Part shown: positions 1 to 9,303 of the stretch, in pieces
How positions within the stretch are numbered: position 1 is the first letter of the stretch
How the letters are laid out: each line of letters opens with the position of its first letter
From: UBA6163 sp031411655
GTDB taxonomy: Bacteria; Planctomycetota; Planctomycetia; Pirellulales; Pirellulaceae
Direction: 5' to 3'
Length of the DNA stretch: 64,000 nt
Assembly (NCBI GenBank): GCA_031411655.1
Contig: JANOBM010000090.1
Span: 1-64,000, forward strand
The notes under the pieces: generated by a model
What the model saw: only the letters and a program-made list of their open reading frames with translations
Told to the model about the DNA's origin: nothing
Database searches by the model: none
Position numbers and translations under genes: made by a program

Positions 1-128
1 GCCGCGATTGACCGAATGACTCGCAGTTCCACCGGTTGGCGATCGCTCGCTCGGGTTGCAAGATAGGCGAGGCCATCGACTCCTATCCCCAAAGGAAGCC
101 AATCGATGTAGTTCTTGCCGATATCCAT
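1..128 (-). CDS. N-terminus of a protein kinase-like protein (partial)
   Basis: The reading frame opens with ATG at 128 and runs off the left edge of the window, so only about 42 residues are visible (MDIGKNYIDWLPLGIGVDG...). The segment LGIGVDGLAYLA followed about ten residues later by VELRVI resembles the glycine-rich loop and beta-3 strand of Hanks-type Ser/Thr kinases, which are numerous in planctomycetes. The usual beta-3 lysine (VAxK) would be an arginine here, so this may be a degenerate kinase or another nucleotide-binding fold. An in-frame stop lies upstream, which supports this ATG. It sits about 60 bp after the PqaA-type gene on the same strand. The family call is an inference from a short fragment. 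Confidence 0.45.
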   Translation of the reverse strand, partial: MDIGKNYIDWLPLGIGVDGLAYLATRASDRQPVELRVIRSIA

Positions 129-189
129 GGCGTGCAATCGAGTTAGAGTCGTTGAAGTGGGAGCGGACGCGGAGCTGTGCTAGCTACCC

Positions 190-1521
190 TCACTGGCAGT
201 AAACCAACGTGGCCAGTTTGAAGGGAATTCCGTCGTGTTCAAAGCCAAGTTCGCCGAAGATGGCTTGATGCGCCATCGGTTTTTTTCCGCCATTTCCTTC
301 AAACCGTCCTTGCGACTCAACTAAATCTTTCGGTTCCCAACGACAATCACGGAAGTCGAGTGTGTCCGAATTCACCACCCAAAGCCTGCCTTGCTTGGGC
401 GAGCGATCGCATTTCACGGTGAGGCCAAGCGTTCGATCGTCGGATGTCTTGTTCCAAACCAACTTCGGCAACTCGCTTCCAACGACGACGTGGCGAAAGA
501 AGACGCCCAGCGTGGCCAATGCACCCTCTCTCCCTCCCTCTAATCCGTGCCCACCATTGGGCACGCGGTGGATTGCTTTTTGTCCCAAGAGATCGCCCCA
601 ATAAAAACTCATGGCATCCGTTGCCCAGTAACGGTCGTTTGCACCGACAATCAGTAGTTTTGGCATTGTCAACTTATCACGATAATTGAATGGATCCATC
701 ATCTCCCAGATTTTCGCCTCGCGACCCTCGCGTGGGATGCCATCCTCAGGGATAAGGCCTTTACTTGTATAGTCAACGATTTGTTCACTGAAGGTGCCCC
801 AGATCTCTTTCTGGTGCTTTATTTGCGCCGAAAAATTCAGCATGTCAATCACGATTGGCGCTGTTGCGACCACGCGTCGGTCGCTCGCTGCTGAAAGCCA
901 ACTGGTCCAGCCTCGCTTGGATGCCCCTGAAATGACGAAACCCTTAATCGGTTGCCAACCACGTGAGGCCCCCAATTGCTCAAGAGCATCCATCGCTTTA
1001 ACAGCACTCTTGACCATTGGGAAAAGGAGTGGCCATGTCGCGTCACCTGTGTCGATGTACTTTAACCAAGTCTCAGTGATCAAGTCATCTTCCTTGCGAC
1101 CGTTGAGCAACGGTTGGTTCGGAACTTGATGAAGAACCGCAACTCGTGCACCGCATAGCCTTGCCATTGATGCACCCATGGCAAGTTCTTGCGCACCAGG
1201 ATTTTGCCCGTTGTTGCCACCAGTCACAAAGAGCAATAGGTGTTCGGGATGAGTAATAATCTTGGGTTCATAGACTAAGAGGGCATGCTTCCAAACAAGT
1301 CCCTGCCAGCGTTGGCTGGTCAGGTTCAGTCGCAGAATACGGGTTTCTTCGACCGACGTAACTTCCGCCAAATCCCAAAGAAAGTCTGGCTCAGGACGCG
1401 ACAAATAAGCGTCAATCTCGGAATTGGCTGGTAGGCAGATGGTTTTGTCCTGAGCCAGCCCGAACGGAGTTGAGAGCCACCAAAGGACTGTAGCAGCCAT
1501 AAGTACGCGGTGTTGAATCAC
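190..1521 (-). CDS. PhoPQ-activated pathogenicity-related (PqaA-type) secreted alpha/beta hydrolase
   Basis: A 443-residue protein with a cleavable signal peptide (hydrophobic stretch about residues 6-22, ending near GLAQ), so it is probably exported. The middle holds ISGASKRGW, a G-x-S-x-x-G nucleophile elbow of alpha/beta hydrolases, followed by DRRVVATAPIVIDMLN, typical of the PhoPQ_related family. A later LLIVGANDRYW segment and a histidine in NGGHGLEGG fit the acid and histidine of a catalytic triad. Paralogues of this family are common in planctomycetes; the substrate is unknown and the name comes from the Salmonella pqaA locus. It lies 109 bp downstream of the helicase gene on the same strand. 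Confidence 0.85.
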   Translation of the reverse strand: MIQHRVLMAATVLWWLSTPFGLAQDKTICLPANSEIDAYLSRPEPDFLWDLAEVTSVEETRILRLNLTSQRWQGLVWKHALLVYEPKIITHPEHLLLFVTGGNNGQNPGAQELAMGASMARLCGARVAVLHQVPNQPLLNGRKEDDLITETWLKYIDTGDATWPLLFPMVKSAVKAMDALEQLGASRGWQPIKGFVISGASKRGWTSWLSAASDRRVVATAPIVIDMLNFSAQIKHQKEIWGTFSEQIVDYTSKGLIPEDGIPREGREAKIWEMMDPFNYRDKLTMPKLLIVGANDRYWATDAMSFYWGDLLGQKAIHRVPNGGHGLEGGREGALATLGVFFRHVVVGSELPKLVWNKTSDDRTLGLTVKCDRSPKQGRLWVVNSDTLDFRDCRWEPKDLVESQGRFEGNGGKKPMAHQAIFGELGFEHDGIPFKLATLVYCQ

Positions 1522-1630
1522 GAATTTGCATTTCGCAGGGAGTTGAGAACAAATGGGGACATTAAGGATAAGCGGTTTAGGAACTTTTTGTATTGAATCG
1601 ACGCTTGAATTCGTTGTCGATCAGTCTTGG

Positions 1631-4183
1631 TCAACGGTGGATGCCGCCGGCACGACGGCGTTCAGGAGCCAGCTCATCCCCGCCAATCAGGTTTTGTATA
1701 ACTTCGTCGGTGCTTTGAGGGTCGACGCGACGACAGGTCTCGGTCAATTGCTCAGCCAGATCGTCGAGTGGGTATTCCCATTCCTCGACGGTTGTCTCCA
1801 GAGGTGGAATGTTTGCCATTTCATCCAGAAGGAGCACCATTCGTAGTAGATGACGAAATAGGATTCCCTCCTCTTTTTGAAGGCCACGGCTGGTCACGTA
1901 TTGATTGAAATCGAAGCCAAACTCTCGAAGTTCACCCACGATCCACACAGGCTGTACATGGACGTCATGCACCGAGGGATAGTCAACCTGAAACAAGCGA
2001 TAGATCTTCTCGCCAAGCGTTAGCGGCCAAACCCTTGGTTCGTCAAACATGACACGACCGAAGCCACGGTCGGTGACTTCTTCTTCGTCTTCATTCAAAG
2101 GCGAGCCCAGTTGCGCTGCCGTGGCAAGGCCCAGTTGTAAAAGTCTTGAGTCCAGACGAGATTTTGCAAGAGTTCCTGGTGGCAGTTGGTCGTAACTGGG
2201 GACTCGCACCATGCGTGCGACCGTGCCAGGAACCTCTAATACGCTCTCAAAGGCGAGGATTCGTTCTTCGGGATCGGCGATGGCGAGTTGATCCGCCAGA
2301 TAGATGCCGTAGAGCGGATGAACCGTTTTCAATTGCACCAGCCATTCCAGGCGTTCGGTTGGCTGGGCGAATTCGGGCCGATAATCATCCAACTCGTATC
2401 GGGGGGCATTTTCGGAAACGACCGTTTCGAGGATTGGATCACTGGGAGGGCGCGGATTTTCCTCCGCCTGCTTCCTCGCCAGTATGTCACCAAATAAACC
2501 TGCGGGTTTCTCTGCGACGATAGCCGGAGAGGCGTGTGGGTTGGACGTTACGAATCGTGGACGCGGTTCGAGCGTGATGTATCCCGACGTCCATAGCGTG
2601 ATCAGCATCCGGTTGAGTTCACGTTGGGCATCCATGATCGACTTACTATCCAATAGTCTTCGCCCAACAAGATCACGAAGCGGTTGGACCTCTGGAGATT
2701 GCCCCAGCATGTAAGCGAGCAATCGCCAAGGGAGTGAGCCGCGGCTACTCAATTTTGCCGATGGTGCTTCTCGCAATGCCTCGAATTGTTGTTGGGTCCA
2801 GTATTGCTCATCGGCTCGCCTTTTGGGCTGCTTCTTCTTGAGCTGCTTCTTCATCTTCATCAGGCCTGGATCCTTCGTGTCCTCCGGAATCTGATCGTAT
2901 TTTTCTCGCCATCGTTTAATCTTTACATCGTCTTCATGAGCCAAGGCGTAGACGTATCCGCGATCATCAAATTGAGGTCGCCCCGCGCGGCCAAAGATCT
3001 GGTGGGCGGTTGCTGCTTCGACCACCTTCTTTTTGCCCGCCGGTCCCTTTAACAGACTTGGCAGTACGACGCTTCTTGCCGGCAAGTTGATTCCTGCGGC
3101 GAGCGTTTCGGTGCATACACATACGCTTAGCAACTTACGTTGGAATAATTCTTCCACCATCCGGCGATAGCGCGGCAGTACGCCCGCATGGTGAACTCCT
3201 ACGCCTCGCATCAAAATCTGCTTTAGTTTCGGGCCCGCGCCTTCTTTCATGTCGGCCGCATTCAAGTAGTCTGCAAGCTCAGCCTGTCTTGCCTTATCGA
3301 TCAGACTCTTCCCCTTGAGTAATTCAGCGACCGTCCAGCAGACAGATCGGTTAAAGCAAAAGAACAAAGCCGGTGTACGACGATCGACTTCATTGCCGTC
3401 CGCTATCTTTTCCGCAAAGTCTGCAAGGATTTCATCCTCAACCCATTCGTATTGGAGCGGCACCTTTCGCTCTGTGCCCTGCACAAGCGTGAGTCGCCGG
3501 TTGTGTGAACGTGAAAGCCAAGCTGTAAAGTCGACTGAGTTGCCAACAGTCGCGCTGAGTAGAAGCGTTCGAATGTTTGATGGCAACATTCCAAGTGTCA
3601 ATTCCCACACTACTCCGCGCTCGGCATCATTGAACGAGTGAAATTCGTCCATGACGACGCTTGATACATCGCTGAAGTTAAATCGCTCATGGTTCAGCAA
3701 TCGGTTTAGCAGGATTTCGGCTACGACGACCAAAACCGGCGCATTGGGGTTGACCGTCCGATTGCCAGTGACCAGTCCGACCTGATCCGGTGAAAAACCC
3801 CACCTGACGGCAGAGTCTCGGAGTTCGACGAGCTTTTGATCGGTCAATGCAATCAGTGGCGTCGTGTAATACATTCGCGTGCCGCTACGAAGTGCTTCGT
3901 AGACGGCAGCTTCTGCGATGAGCGTTTTCCCCGTTCCCGTCGGTGCACACACGAGCACGCCTTGCTCGCTGGTGAAATAGGCGAGCAGTGCTTCTTCTTG
4001 AATGGGATAAGGAGCAAAAGCGAGGCTAGCGAAATATTCCGTCGCGATATCGTCACGTGACAGTTTAGTTTGGGTGTTCAAATCGTTCGATGAAGTCGGT
4101 GGTGCAGTAAGAATCGAGGGTTCACATCGCTTGGTTATACCGCACGGCAGCCGATCAGTCCTCTGCGTCGCGAGTATCGCCAT
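1631..4183 (-). CDS. Ski2-like DEAD/DEAH-box helicase
   Basis: An 850-residue superfamily 2 helicase. Visible motifs in order: motif Ia context PYPIQEEAL, Walker A APTGTGKT (about residues 80-87), DEAH-like box MDEFHSF, motif III LLSATVGN, the Ski2-type HHAGVLPRYRRMVEELF, CTETLAAGINLPAR and motif VI QIFGRAGRPQ. A basic segment (KMKKQLKKKQPKRR) and a long C-terminal region without a recognised fold follow. Ski2-like enzymes unwind RNA or DNA with ATP; the substrate here is not evident. Its ATG at 4183 lies inside the end of uvrA (29 bp overlap), which suggests translational coupling and hints at a nucleic-acid repair role, an inference from position only. Lhr or RecQ is less likely because the HHAG/GRAGRP pattern is Ski2-type. 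Confidence 0.85.
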   Translation of the reverse strand: MAILATQRTDRLPCGITKRCEPSILTAPPTSSNDLNTQTKLSRDDIATEYFASLAFAPYPIQEEALLAYFTSEQGVLVCAPTGTGKTLIAEAAVYEALRSGTRMYYTTPLIALTDQKLVELRDSAVRWGFSPDQVGLVTGNRTVNPNAPVLVVVAEILLNRLLNHERFNFSDVSSVVMDEFHSFNDAERGVVWELTLGMLPSNIRTLLLSATVGNSVDFTAWLSRSHNRRLTLVQGTERKVPLQYEWVEDEILADFAEKIADGNEVDRRTPALFFCFNRSVCWTVAELLKGKSLIDKARQAELADYLNAADMKEGAGPKLKQILMRGVGVHHAGVLPRYRRMVEELFQRKLLSVCVCTETLAAGINLPARSVVLPSLLKGPAGKKKVVEAATAHQIFGRAGRPQFDDRGYVYALAHEDDVKIKRWREKYDQIPEDTKDPGLMKMKKQLKKKQPKRRADEQYWTQQQFEALREAPSAKLSSRGSLPWRLLAYMLGQSPEVQPLRDLVGRRLLDSKSIMDAQRELNRMLITLWTSGYITLEPRPRFVTSNPHASPAIVAEKPAGLFGDILARKQAEENPRPPSDPILETVVSENAPRYELDDYRPEFAQPTERLEWLVQLKTVHPLYGIYLADQLAIADPEERILAFESVLEVPGTVARMVRVPSYDQLPPGTLAKSRLDSRLLQLGLATAAQLGSPLNEDEEEVTDRGFGRVMFDEPRVWPLTLGEKIYRLFQVDYPSVHDVHVQPVWIVGELREFGFDFNQYVTSRGLQKEEGILFRHLLRMVLLLDEMANIPPLETTVEEWEYPLDDLAEQLTETCRRVDPQSTDEVIQNLIGGDELAPERRRAGGIHR

Positions 4184-7112
4184 TCAAAACGGTCCGCAGG
4201 ACTTGGCCGGTGACTGACTCCAAGACGTCTGCGACTTGATCCGGTGTGCCAACGGCTACGATGCGCCCTCCGTCATCCGCAGCACCGGGACCAAGGTCGA
4301 TCAAATAATCGGCTGCACGAATCAATTGGAGGTTGTGTTCAACGACGATCAACGAATGCCCTGCTTCGATCAGCGCGTCGAAACAGTCGTACAATCGGAC
4401 GATGTCCGCGAAGTGCAACCCTGTGCTGGGCTCGTCGAGTATGAAGAGCGTCTTCCGACGTTTTGCAGAGGCAAGGAATGCTGCCAACTTGAGTCGCTGC
4501 GCCTCGCCGCTGGACAGGGTCGTTGCGGGTTGACCAATGGCGACATAATCCAATCCGACATCGAGCAGACGCTGCAATTTGACTTGTACTGCCTCAAAGC
4601 CACGAAAAAAGGCATTCGCCTGACGGGCCGTCATCGCGAGCACTTCCGCGATCGATAGGTCGCGATACCGGACTTGAAGGATTTCATCGCGAAAGCGAGT
4701 GCCGCTACAGGCGGGACACTGCATGGTCACGTCGGCTAAGAACTGCATGTCGACATTCAGTCTTCCATCGCCTTCGCAAGTCGGGCATCGTCCTTCCTCG
4801 TTGTTAAAACTAAAATGGCCTGGGCCGAAGTTTCTAGTTCTGGCTTCGACGGTTTCGGCGAACACTTGCCGAATCGGATCAAAGGCTTTGACAAAGGTGA
4901 CAGGGCTACTGCGTGGACTGCGACTAATGGGTGACTGATCGATAAGGACACACTCTTTGATCTGGCCGACGCCCTTTACGCCTCGGTGACGAAGTGGTGG
5001 CTCGGCCGATTCGCCGAGCTGCTTTCGAATTGCCCCATACAATGTGTCTTGAACGAGGGAGCTCTTGCCACTCCCTGAAATGCCGGTCACTAAACAAAGC
5101 ACTCCGAGCGGGAATTCGGCGGTCACATCTTTTAGATTATTGCCACTGGCTCCTTCGAGAGTTACGAATCCTTGTGGCTTCCGCGGCGTGCGTCCGATAA
5201 GCGTGTGTCCGCGCCTTCCAGCAAGAAAGTCACCCGTGATACTATTTTCGCACCGCAAAAGTTGCTTCACCGTTCCTTGGAAAATAAGCTTTCCACCAGC
5301 TTCGCCCGCACCCGGTCCGATTTCAATCACTTCGTCCGCGCGTCGAATCATCGACTCTTCATGCTCAACAATCACGACCGTATTGCCTCGCCGCCTAAGT
5401 CCGTCGATGGCATCGCCGAGCCGCGAAACATCGTGCGGATGAAGGCCCGCAGTCGGCTCATCCAGAACATAAAGCATGTTAACCAGAGCGCTGCCCAGTG
5501 CCGACGTCAACGCGACGCGCTGTGTCTCACCTCCGGAGAGTGTTCGTAGGGTCCTTTCGATTTGTAGGTACGATAAACCGACTTGCCCCAAGTAATTCAG
5601 CCGATCTCGAACTTGGGCTAATGGTTCTTTCGCGACGATCGTATCACGAGGCGACAGTTCGAGCGCTGCGAGAAAGCTTAACGCTTCATCCGCCCGCATC
5701 GCAGCGACCTCTGCCATGTTCTTGTCGCCAATTCGATAGGCTAATGCTTCTGGCTTTAGACGTTTACCATTGCATTCTGGGCAGCGACTATAGCTGCGGT
5801 AACGCGATAACAGCACACGGATGTGCATCTTGTACTTTTTGCGTTCAAGCCATGCAAAGAATCCATCGAGCCCTCCGAACTTGCGTTCAGGGACACCTCG
5901 CTGGATTAGCTTGAGATGCTTGGCCTTCAGTTCGTGAAAGGGGACGTCAACCGGTATTTCATAGGCCTTTGCCAAAGCCAGCAGTTCGTCCAGTTCGTGC
6001 TTGTACGAAGGTGAATTCCAAGGAGCAATTGCACCCTCGCGTATCGATTTGTTCTTGTCAGGAACAATCAAATCCATGTCGACATCAACGACATCCCCAA
6101 AGCCTTCACACTGTGGGCAGGCTCCGAGCGGATTGTTGAAATTAAAAAGCCTGGCCGTGGGGGGGTGGTAATCAATCTCACAGGCATTGCAGCGAGCTTC
6201 CCGGCTCAATACGGACCGTGTCCATTTTCGTCCGTCGATATCGATAGCTGCGGCAGCGTTCTCATCGGTTTGATCCGTATAAAGTGTTGCTTTGCCATTG
6301 CCTTGTTCCATTGCGGTTTCAAACGACTCAGTGAGGCGAGTCAACTCGTCCTCCGAAGTCAGCCGATCAACTACCACCGTTATGTCAATTCCTTTTTTAC
6401 CAACCCGCTTTGCGAGTTCGCCACGATCCCCGTCTGAGAGGTGAAAGGTTTGATTGCCGGCGACCAAACGAACATAGCCCTCTTGCTGGAGTCCAAGCAA
6501 GATTTCGCTAGCTTCGCGACGACTGGGCAGATGAACATCAAAGCCAATCATTAAACGTGTGCCAGCAGGAAGCAGCTGACAACTGGATGCGGCCACGGAC
6601 GGATCATCGGCACTCACTGGTTTTCCGCACTGATAGCAGAACAACTTACCGATCTTTGAAAACAACAGTCGCAGGTGATCCGCGATCTCCGTCGCCGTTC
6701 CTACGGTACTACGGCTGGTTCTAGCTTCACCCGCGCGAGTGACGGCGATTGCAGGTGGAATGCCGTCGATCGAATCGCAGTCTGGCTTATCCAAACGTTG
6801 TAGGAACTGCCGTGTGTAAGCGGAAAAACTTTCGATGTAGCGGCGCTGCCCTTCGGCATAAAGGGTGTCGAGTGCGAGGCTAGTCTTGCCACTTCCCGAT
6901 AGGCCGCAAATGACGACTAATCGCCCTCTTTCGATGTCGATGTCGATGTTTTTCAGGTTGTGAACGCGGCAACCGCGGATGCGGATAAAATTCGAGTCCA
7001 AGGAAATCAACAGATGGCAGTGGAAGTGGCGGTAAAGTGGCGCAGATTGCCTGCGAATGTTGTACGCGATGCCTTCGTCGCAGAACACTGACGAGGCGTA
7101 CAACCAAAGCAT
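4155..7112 (-). CDS. uvrA: Excinuclease ABC subunit A
   Basis: A 985-residue UvrA-family ATPase, the damage-sensing subunit of nucleotide excision repair. Two ABC modules are seen: Walker A GLSGSGKTS (about residues 70-78), signature TLSGGETQRV and Walker B YVLDEPTAGLH in the first; TGISGSGKSS, TLSSGEAQRLKLA and FILDEPSTGLH in the second. Zinc-binding CxxC pairs occur at CYQCGKP, CNACEIDY/CPQCEGFG and CPTCEGDG/CPACSGTR. RSTVGTATEI is the family motif. The first 34 residues do not resemble UvrA; a TTG at 7010 would give a 951-residue protein of normal length, so the ATG at 7112 is doubtful. The second signature has SSG where SGG is usual, and the usual GLSPAI is GIPPAI, so this could be a paralogue rather than the housekeeping copy. 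Confidence 0.9.
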   Translation of the reverse strand: MLWLYASSVFCDEGIAYNIRRQSAPLYRHFHCHLLISLDSNFIRIRGCRVHNLKNIDIDIERGRLVVICGLSGSGKTSLALDTLYAEGQRRYIESFSAYTRQFLQRLDKPDCDSIDGIPPAIAVTRAGEARTSRSTVGTATEIADHLRLLFSKIGKLFCYQCGKPVSADDPSVAASSCQLLPAGTRLMIGFDVHLPSRREASEILLGLQQEGYVRLVAGNQTFHLSDGDRGELAKRVGKKGIDITVVVDRLTSEDELTRLTESFETAMEQGNGKATLYTDQTDENAAAAIDIDGRKWTRSVLSREARCNACEIDYHPPTARLFNFNNPLGACPQCEGFGDVVDVDMDLIVPDKNKSIREGAIAPWNSPSYKHELDELLALAKAYEIPVDVPFHELKAKHLKLIQRGVPERKFGGLDGFFAWLERKKYKMHIRVLLSRYRSYSRCPECNGKRLKPEALAYRIGDKNMAEVAAMRADEALSFLAALELSPRDTIVAKEPLAQVRDRLNYLGQVGLSYLQIERTLRTLSGGETQRVALTSALGSALVNMLYVLDEPTAGLHPHDVSRLGDAIDGLRRRGNTVVIVEHEESMIRRADEVIEIGPGAGEAGGKLIFQGTVKQLLRCENSITGDFLAGRRGHTLIGRTPRKPQGFVTLEGASGNNLKDVTAEFPLGVLCLVTGISGSGKSSLVQDTLYGAIRKQLGESAEPPLRHRGVKGVGQIKECVLIDQSPISRSPRSSPVTFVKAFDPIRQVFAETVEARTRNFGPGHFSFNNEEGRCPTCEGDGRLNVDMQFLADVTMQCPACSGTRFRDEILQVRYRDLSIAEVLAMTARQANAFFRGFEAVQVKLQRLLDVGLDYVAIGQPATTLSSGEAQRLKLAAFLASAKRRKTLFILDEPSTGLHFADIVRLYDCFDALIEAGHSLIVVEHNLQLIRAADYLIDLGPGAADDGGRIVAVGTPDQVADVLESVTGQVLRTVLNGDTRDAED

Positions 7113-7164
7113 CGTACCCTGTCAACGGTCAGATGCGTACCGCAGCTGGCACTTCCGCAACCAA

Positions 7165-7440
7165 TGTTGAACGCAACCAACATTACAGCATCATCGCAAT
7201 CACCGATGGCAGCGGTGCAATTAGTGAACGCTACGCTCACGGTGCATATCGTACGCCAACGATTCTCGCCCCTAGCCTCTCGCCGCTAGCCTCTTGTGCC
7301 GTAGGCAACCGCTACACGTAGACGGGGTGCGAATGGGTGACGCTCTCGCGATGCATTACTATCGTGCGAGGATGGATGACTCGGTGGGTGGAAAAGTGAA
7401 GCTTTGCGGAGAAAACGCATTGAAATACTAGTTTTCGCTG
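7165..7440 (+). pseudogene. Decayed RHS/YD-repeat core fragment
   Basis: In one frame the stretch reads RNQHYSIIAITDGSGAISER, then YAHGAYRTPTI and AVGNRYT, closely matching the pattern of the RHS repeat-associated core domain (HYxxxAxTDxxGxxxERYxYxxYG, then VGNRYxYTGRE). A stop (TAG) stands where the core has a tyrosine codon. After a frameshift near 7335 the match resumes as GDALAMHYYRARMDDSVGG, equivalent to the GLYYYRARxYDPxxGRF end of the core. No YD repeats precede it and no toxin tip follows. It therefore looks like the last remnant of an RHS gene, broken by a stop and a frameshift. The boundaries are approximate. Confidence 0.6.
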
Positions 7441-7547
7441 CAGGCAAAAAACTTGAAAGTGATTACGGCCAGTCGGTGAGCGGAATACCACCGAACATCG
7501 ATTCGCTCCGCGGCCGCGCGGCGATAATACGTCGAGATTCCCACGAG

Positions 7548-7733
7548 TCAGCTTTCCACAACGATCTCGTTATCAAGATTCGGTGTGTTGGGGAATGGAA
7601 TGATCAACTCGCTTTCCAATCCGTGGGTAAGTACGATCCCGGTGATAGCGATCCGGCGAGCGGCTCTTTTAACGTCGCGGGCAAGCGAACTTCGATTTTT
7701 GGTGTTTGGTATCTTGCCGTTCATACGAAACAT
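7548..7733 (-). CDS. Small hypothetical protein (61 residues)
   Basis: A 61-residue frame with plausible codon use (mostly G/C third positions) and protein-like composition: NTKNRSSLARDVKRAARRIA, then a short apolar ITGIVLT and an acidic tail ending NEIVVES. A second ATG at 7724 would shorten it by three residues. No family is recognised. It lies beside the RHS remnant, where small ORFs and debris are common, so it may be a fragment rather than a working gene. Confidence 0.3.
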   Translation of the reverse strand: MFRMNGKIPNTKNRSSLARDVKRAARRIAITGIVLTHGLESELIIPFPNTPNLDNEIVVES

Positions 7734-7885
7734 TAACGTACACCCTGTCGCCGACCCTGCTCAAGCGGCCGTATTGTCATTAGCGTTAATTGATTTCCTG
7801 CTCACAAGCATGATTGTGGATGTCCTCGTAAAATCGGAATCGTTTAAGATAGCTACAAAGTGTTTCGTTCCGTTCGTCACCACCG

Positions 7886-8839
7886 ATGTTGTTTATGATT
7901 GGTATTAATCCCACGGTCGATTTTGCTTGCAAGACGTTGTTAGGAAGCCCTGAGCATCCGGCGGTGACATTGCATTTCATCAATTCGATTCTGGGTGGCC
8001 ACCCGGTCATCACGGACGTGACGATCCTCAATCCGATCGTCGAGAAAGAGTTTGACGAGGACAAGTTTTCGATTTTGGACGTACTGGCAAGCGACGCTTA
8101 CGGTCGACGATTCGATATCGAAGTTCAACGAACGCTCCCAGCGGGTTTGCCAGAACGATTGACCTACTACGCCGCGACCCAACTGGTCGACCAGATCGGC
8201 GAAGGCGACAGCTACGTGGATCTCAGGCCATCGATCGGCATCTGCATTCTGGATGCGATCCTCTTTCGGGACAGCCCAGACTTGCACCTCGATTTCCGCC
8301 TAGTCAACCAAGCAAACTCGCTGAGGCTAACGGATTGCCTGCAAATTCATCTGTTGGAGTTGCCAAAGTACCGTCCGCCAACGGATAATCGGGTGATTAC
8401 TGATCCGATCCAACAGTGGGCGTTTTTCTTCCAACGGGCAGGTGAGCTAACGCCCGACGAACTCGCGAGTCGATTGTCGAGTTCCGTTTTTCGCGAAGCA
8501 ACAGGAATACTAGAGATGATTGCTCGAGACCCGCGTCAGCGTACTCTTTATAACCAACGACTGAAGATGCAGATGGATGAAAAGGCACGTCTCCAAGCCG
8601 CCATCGCTGAAGGTGAGGCTAGAGGTGAGGCTAGAGGAGAAGCAAGAGGTGAAGCAAGAGGTGAAGCAAGAGGAGAAGCAAGAGGAGAAGCAAGGGGGCA
8701 GATCGTAGGTCGAATCCAATTGCTGCGGCATTTGATTGGCTTGCCTGAGGTGCCGACGGATCAATTACGATCACAAACGCTGGCGGAGTTAGCCGCACTG
8801 GAGACCGACCTCCAACGTCAGCTCCGTGATCGCTGCTAA
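7886..8839 (+). CDS. Rpn-family/PD-(D/E)XK nuclease-family transposase-like protein
   Basis: A 317-residue protein. The N-terminal third (FACKTLLGSPEHPAVTLHFI, then DVLASDAYGRRFDIEVQ) matches the PD-(D/E)XK nuclease family known as Rpn or transposase_31: the D of ILDVLASD and the E-V-Q of FDIEVQ fit the catalytic D...ExQ. The family comprises recombination-promoting nucleases that spread as accessory genes. A central LPERLTYYAATQLVDQI is also typical. Residues about 242-270 are seven GEAR units in tandem, followed by a helical tail. ATG at 7886 or the second ATG at 7895 could start translation. It stands alone, flanked by an RHS remnant and gene-poor DNA, in keeping with an acquired gene. Confidence 0.75.
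   Translation: MLFMIGINPTVDFACKTLLGSPEHPAVTLHFINSILGGHPVITDVTILNPIVEKEFDEDKFSILDVLASDAYGRRFDIEVQRTLPAGLPERLTYYAATQLVDQIGEGDSYVDLRPSIGICILDAILFRDSPDLHLDFRLVNQANSLRLTDCLQIHLLELPKYRPPTDNRVITDPIQQWAFFFQRAGELTPDELASRLSSSVFREATGILEMIARDPRQRTLYNQRLKMQMDEKARLQAAIAEGEARGEARGEARGEARGEARGEARGEARGQIVGRIQLLRHLIGLPEVPTDQLRSQTLAELAALETDLQRQLRDRC
8612..8695 (+). repeat. Seven 12-bp tandem repeats coding for GEAR
   Basis: Seven in-frame copies of a 12-bp unit (ggtgaggctaga in the first copies, ggagaagcaaga or ggtgaagcaaga later) code for GEAR repeated seven times. The early and late copies differ at synonymous sites as two blocks, which suggests two rounds of slippage or expansion. The product would be a charged helical linker between the nuclease domain and the C-terminal helix. 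Confidence 0.9.
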
Positions 8840-9303
8840 GGCACGATCTGTCGTGCACTTGGGCCGCGAACAAGAACAGGGAGTAAGCGGAGGCTCTCTG
8901 AGGCTGGCTCGATCGCTCCCGACGCACGTCTCAAGTCTTCACGCCTCCTGGGTTTTTGGGCGGCCACTGCCAATGCCCGGAAAATACTCCTCGTCGCTGG
9001 CACCGTCACAAGAATACGAGGAAAATACTCCGCAGAAGGTGGGGGGGGAAGAGTATCGTGAGAGAGACTATCAGATCTCAATGTTGTGTCTCGGCACGCT
9101 CCCAAGGCTCTACCTTACGACGCAGTTCGGCCTCCGGTACGTGACTGGCCGATACGTGACTGCCAGCGAGCCGATGGATTCTCGAGACGAAGTGGATCTT
9201 TGGAACGAGTACTTCGCAGTTGCTCCTCAGCGATAAAATAAAAAGTACAAGCCGCCAACGGCCACCGAGCCTAAGAATGGGAGGATGTGAGAATGAATAA
9301 TTG
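8840..9303. other. Gene-poor convergent intergenic region
   Basis: 464 bp between the ends of the nuclease-family gene and the delta-60 protein gene. A 136-codon plus-strand frame starts at 8826 but has no recognisable domain and no clear ribosome binding site. No convincing terminator was found. The last part (about 9230-9250) is an A-rich run. Confidence 0.4.

Noticed and set aside
7037..7321. 94-codon plus-strand frame as an intact gene
   Set aside because: It is only the first part of the RHS core remnant, ends at a stop within the core and overlaps the uvrA start region.
8826..9236. 136-codon plus-strand frame after the nuclease-family gene
   Set aside because: No ribosome binding site, no domain, irregular composition; it overlaps the end of the nuclease gene.
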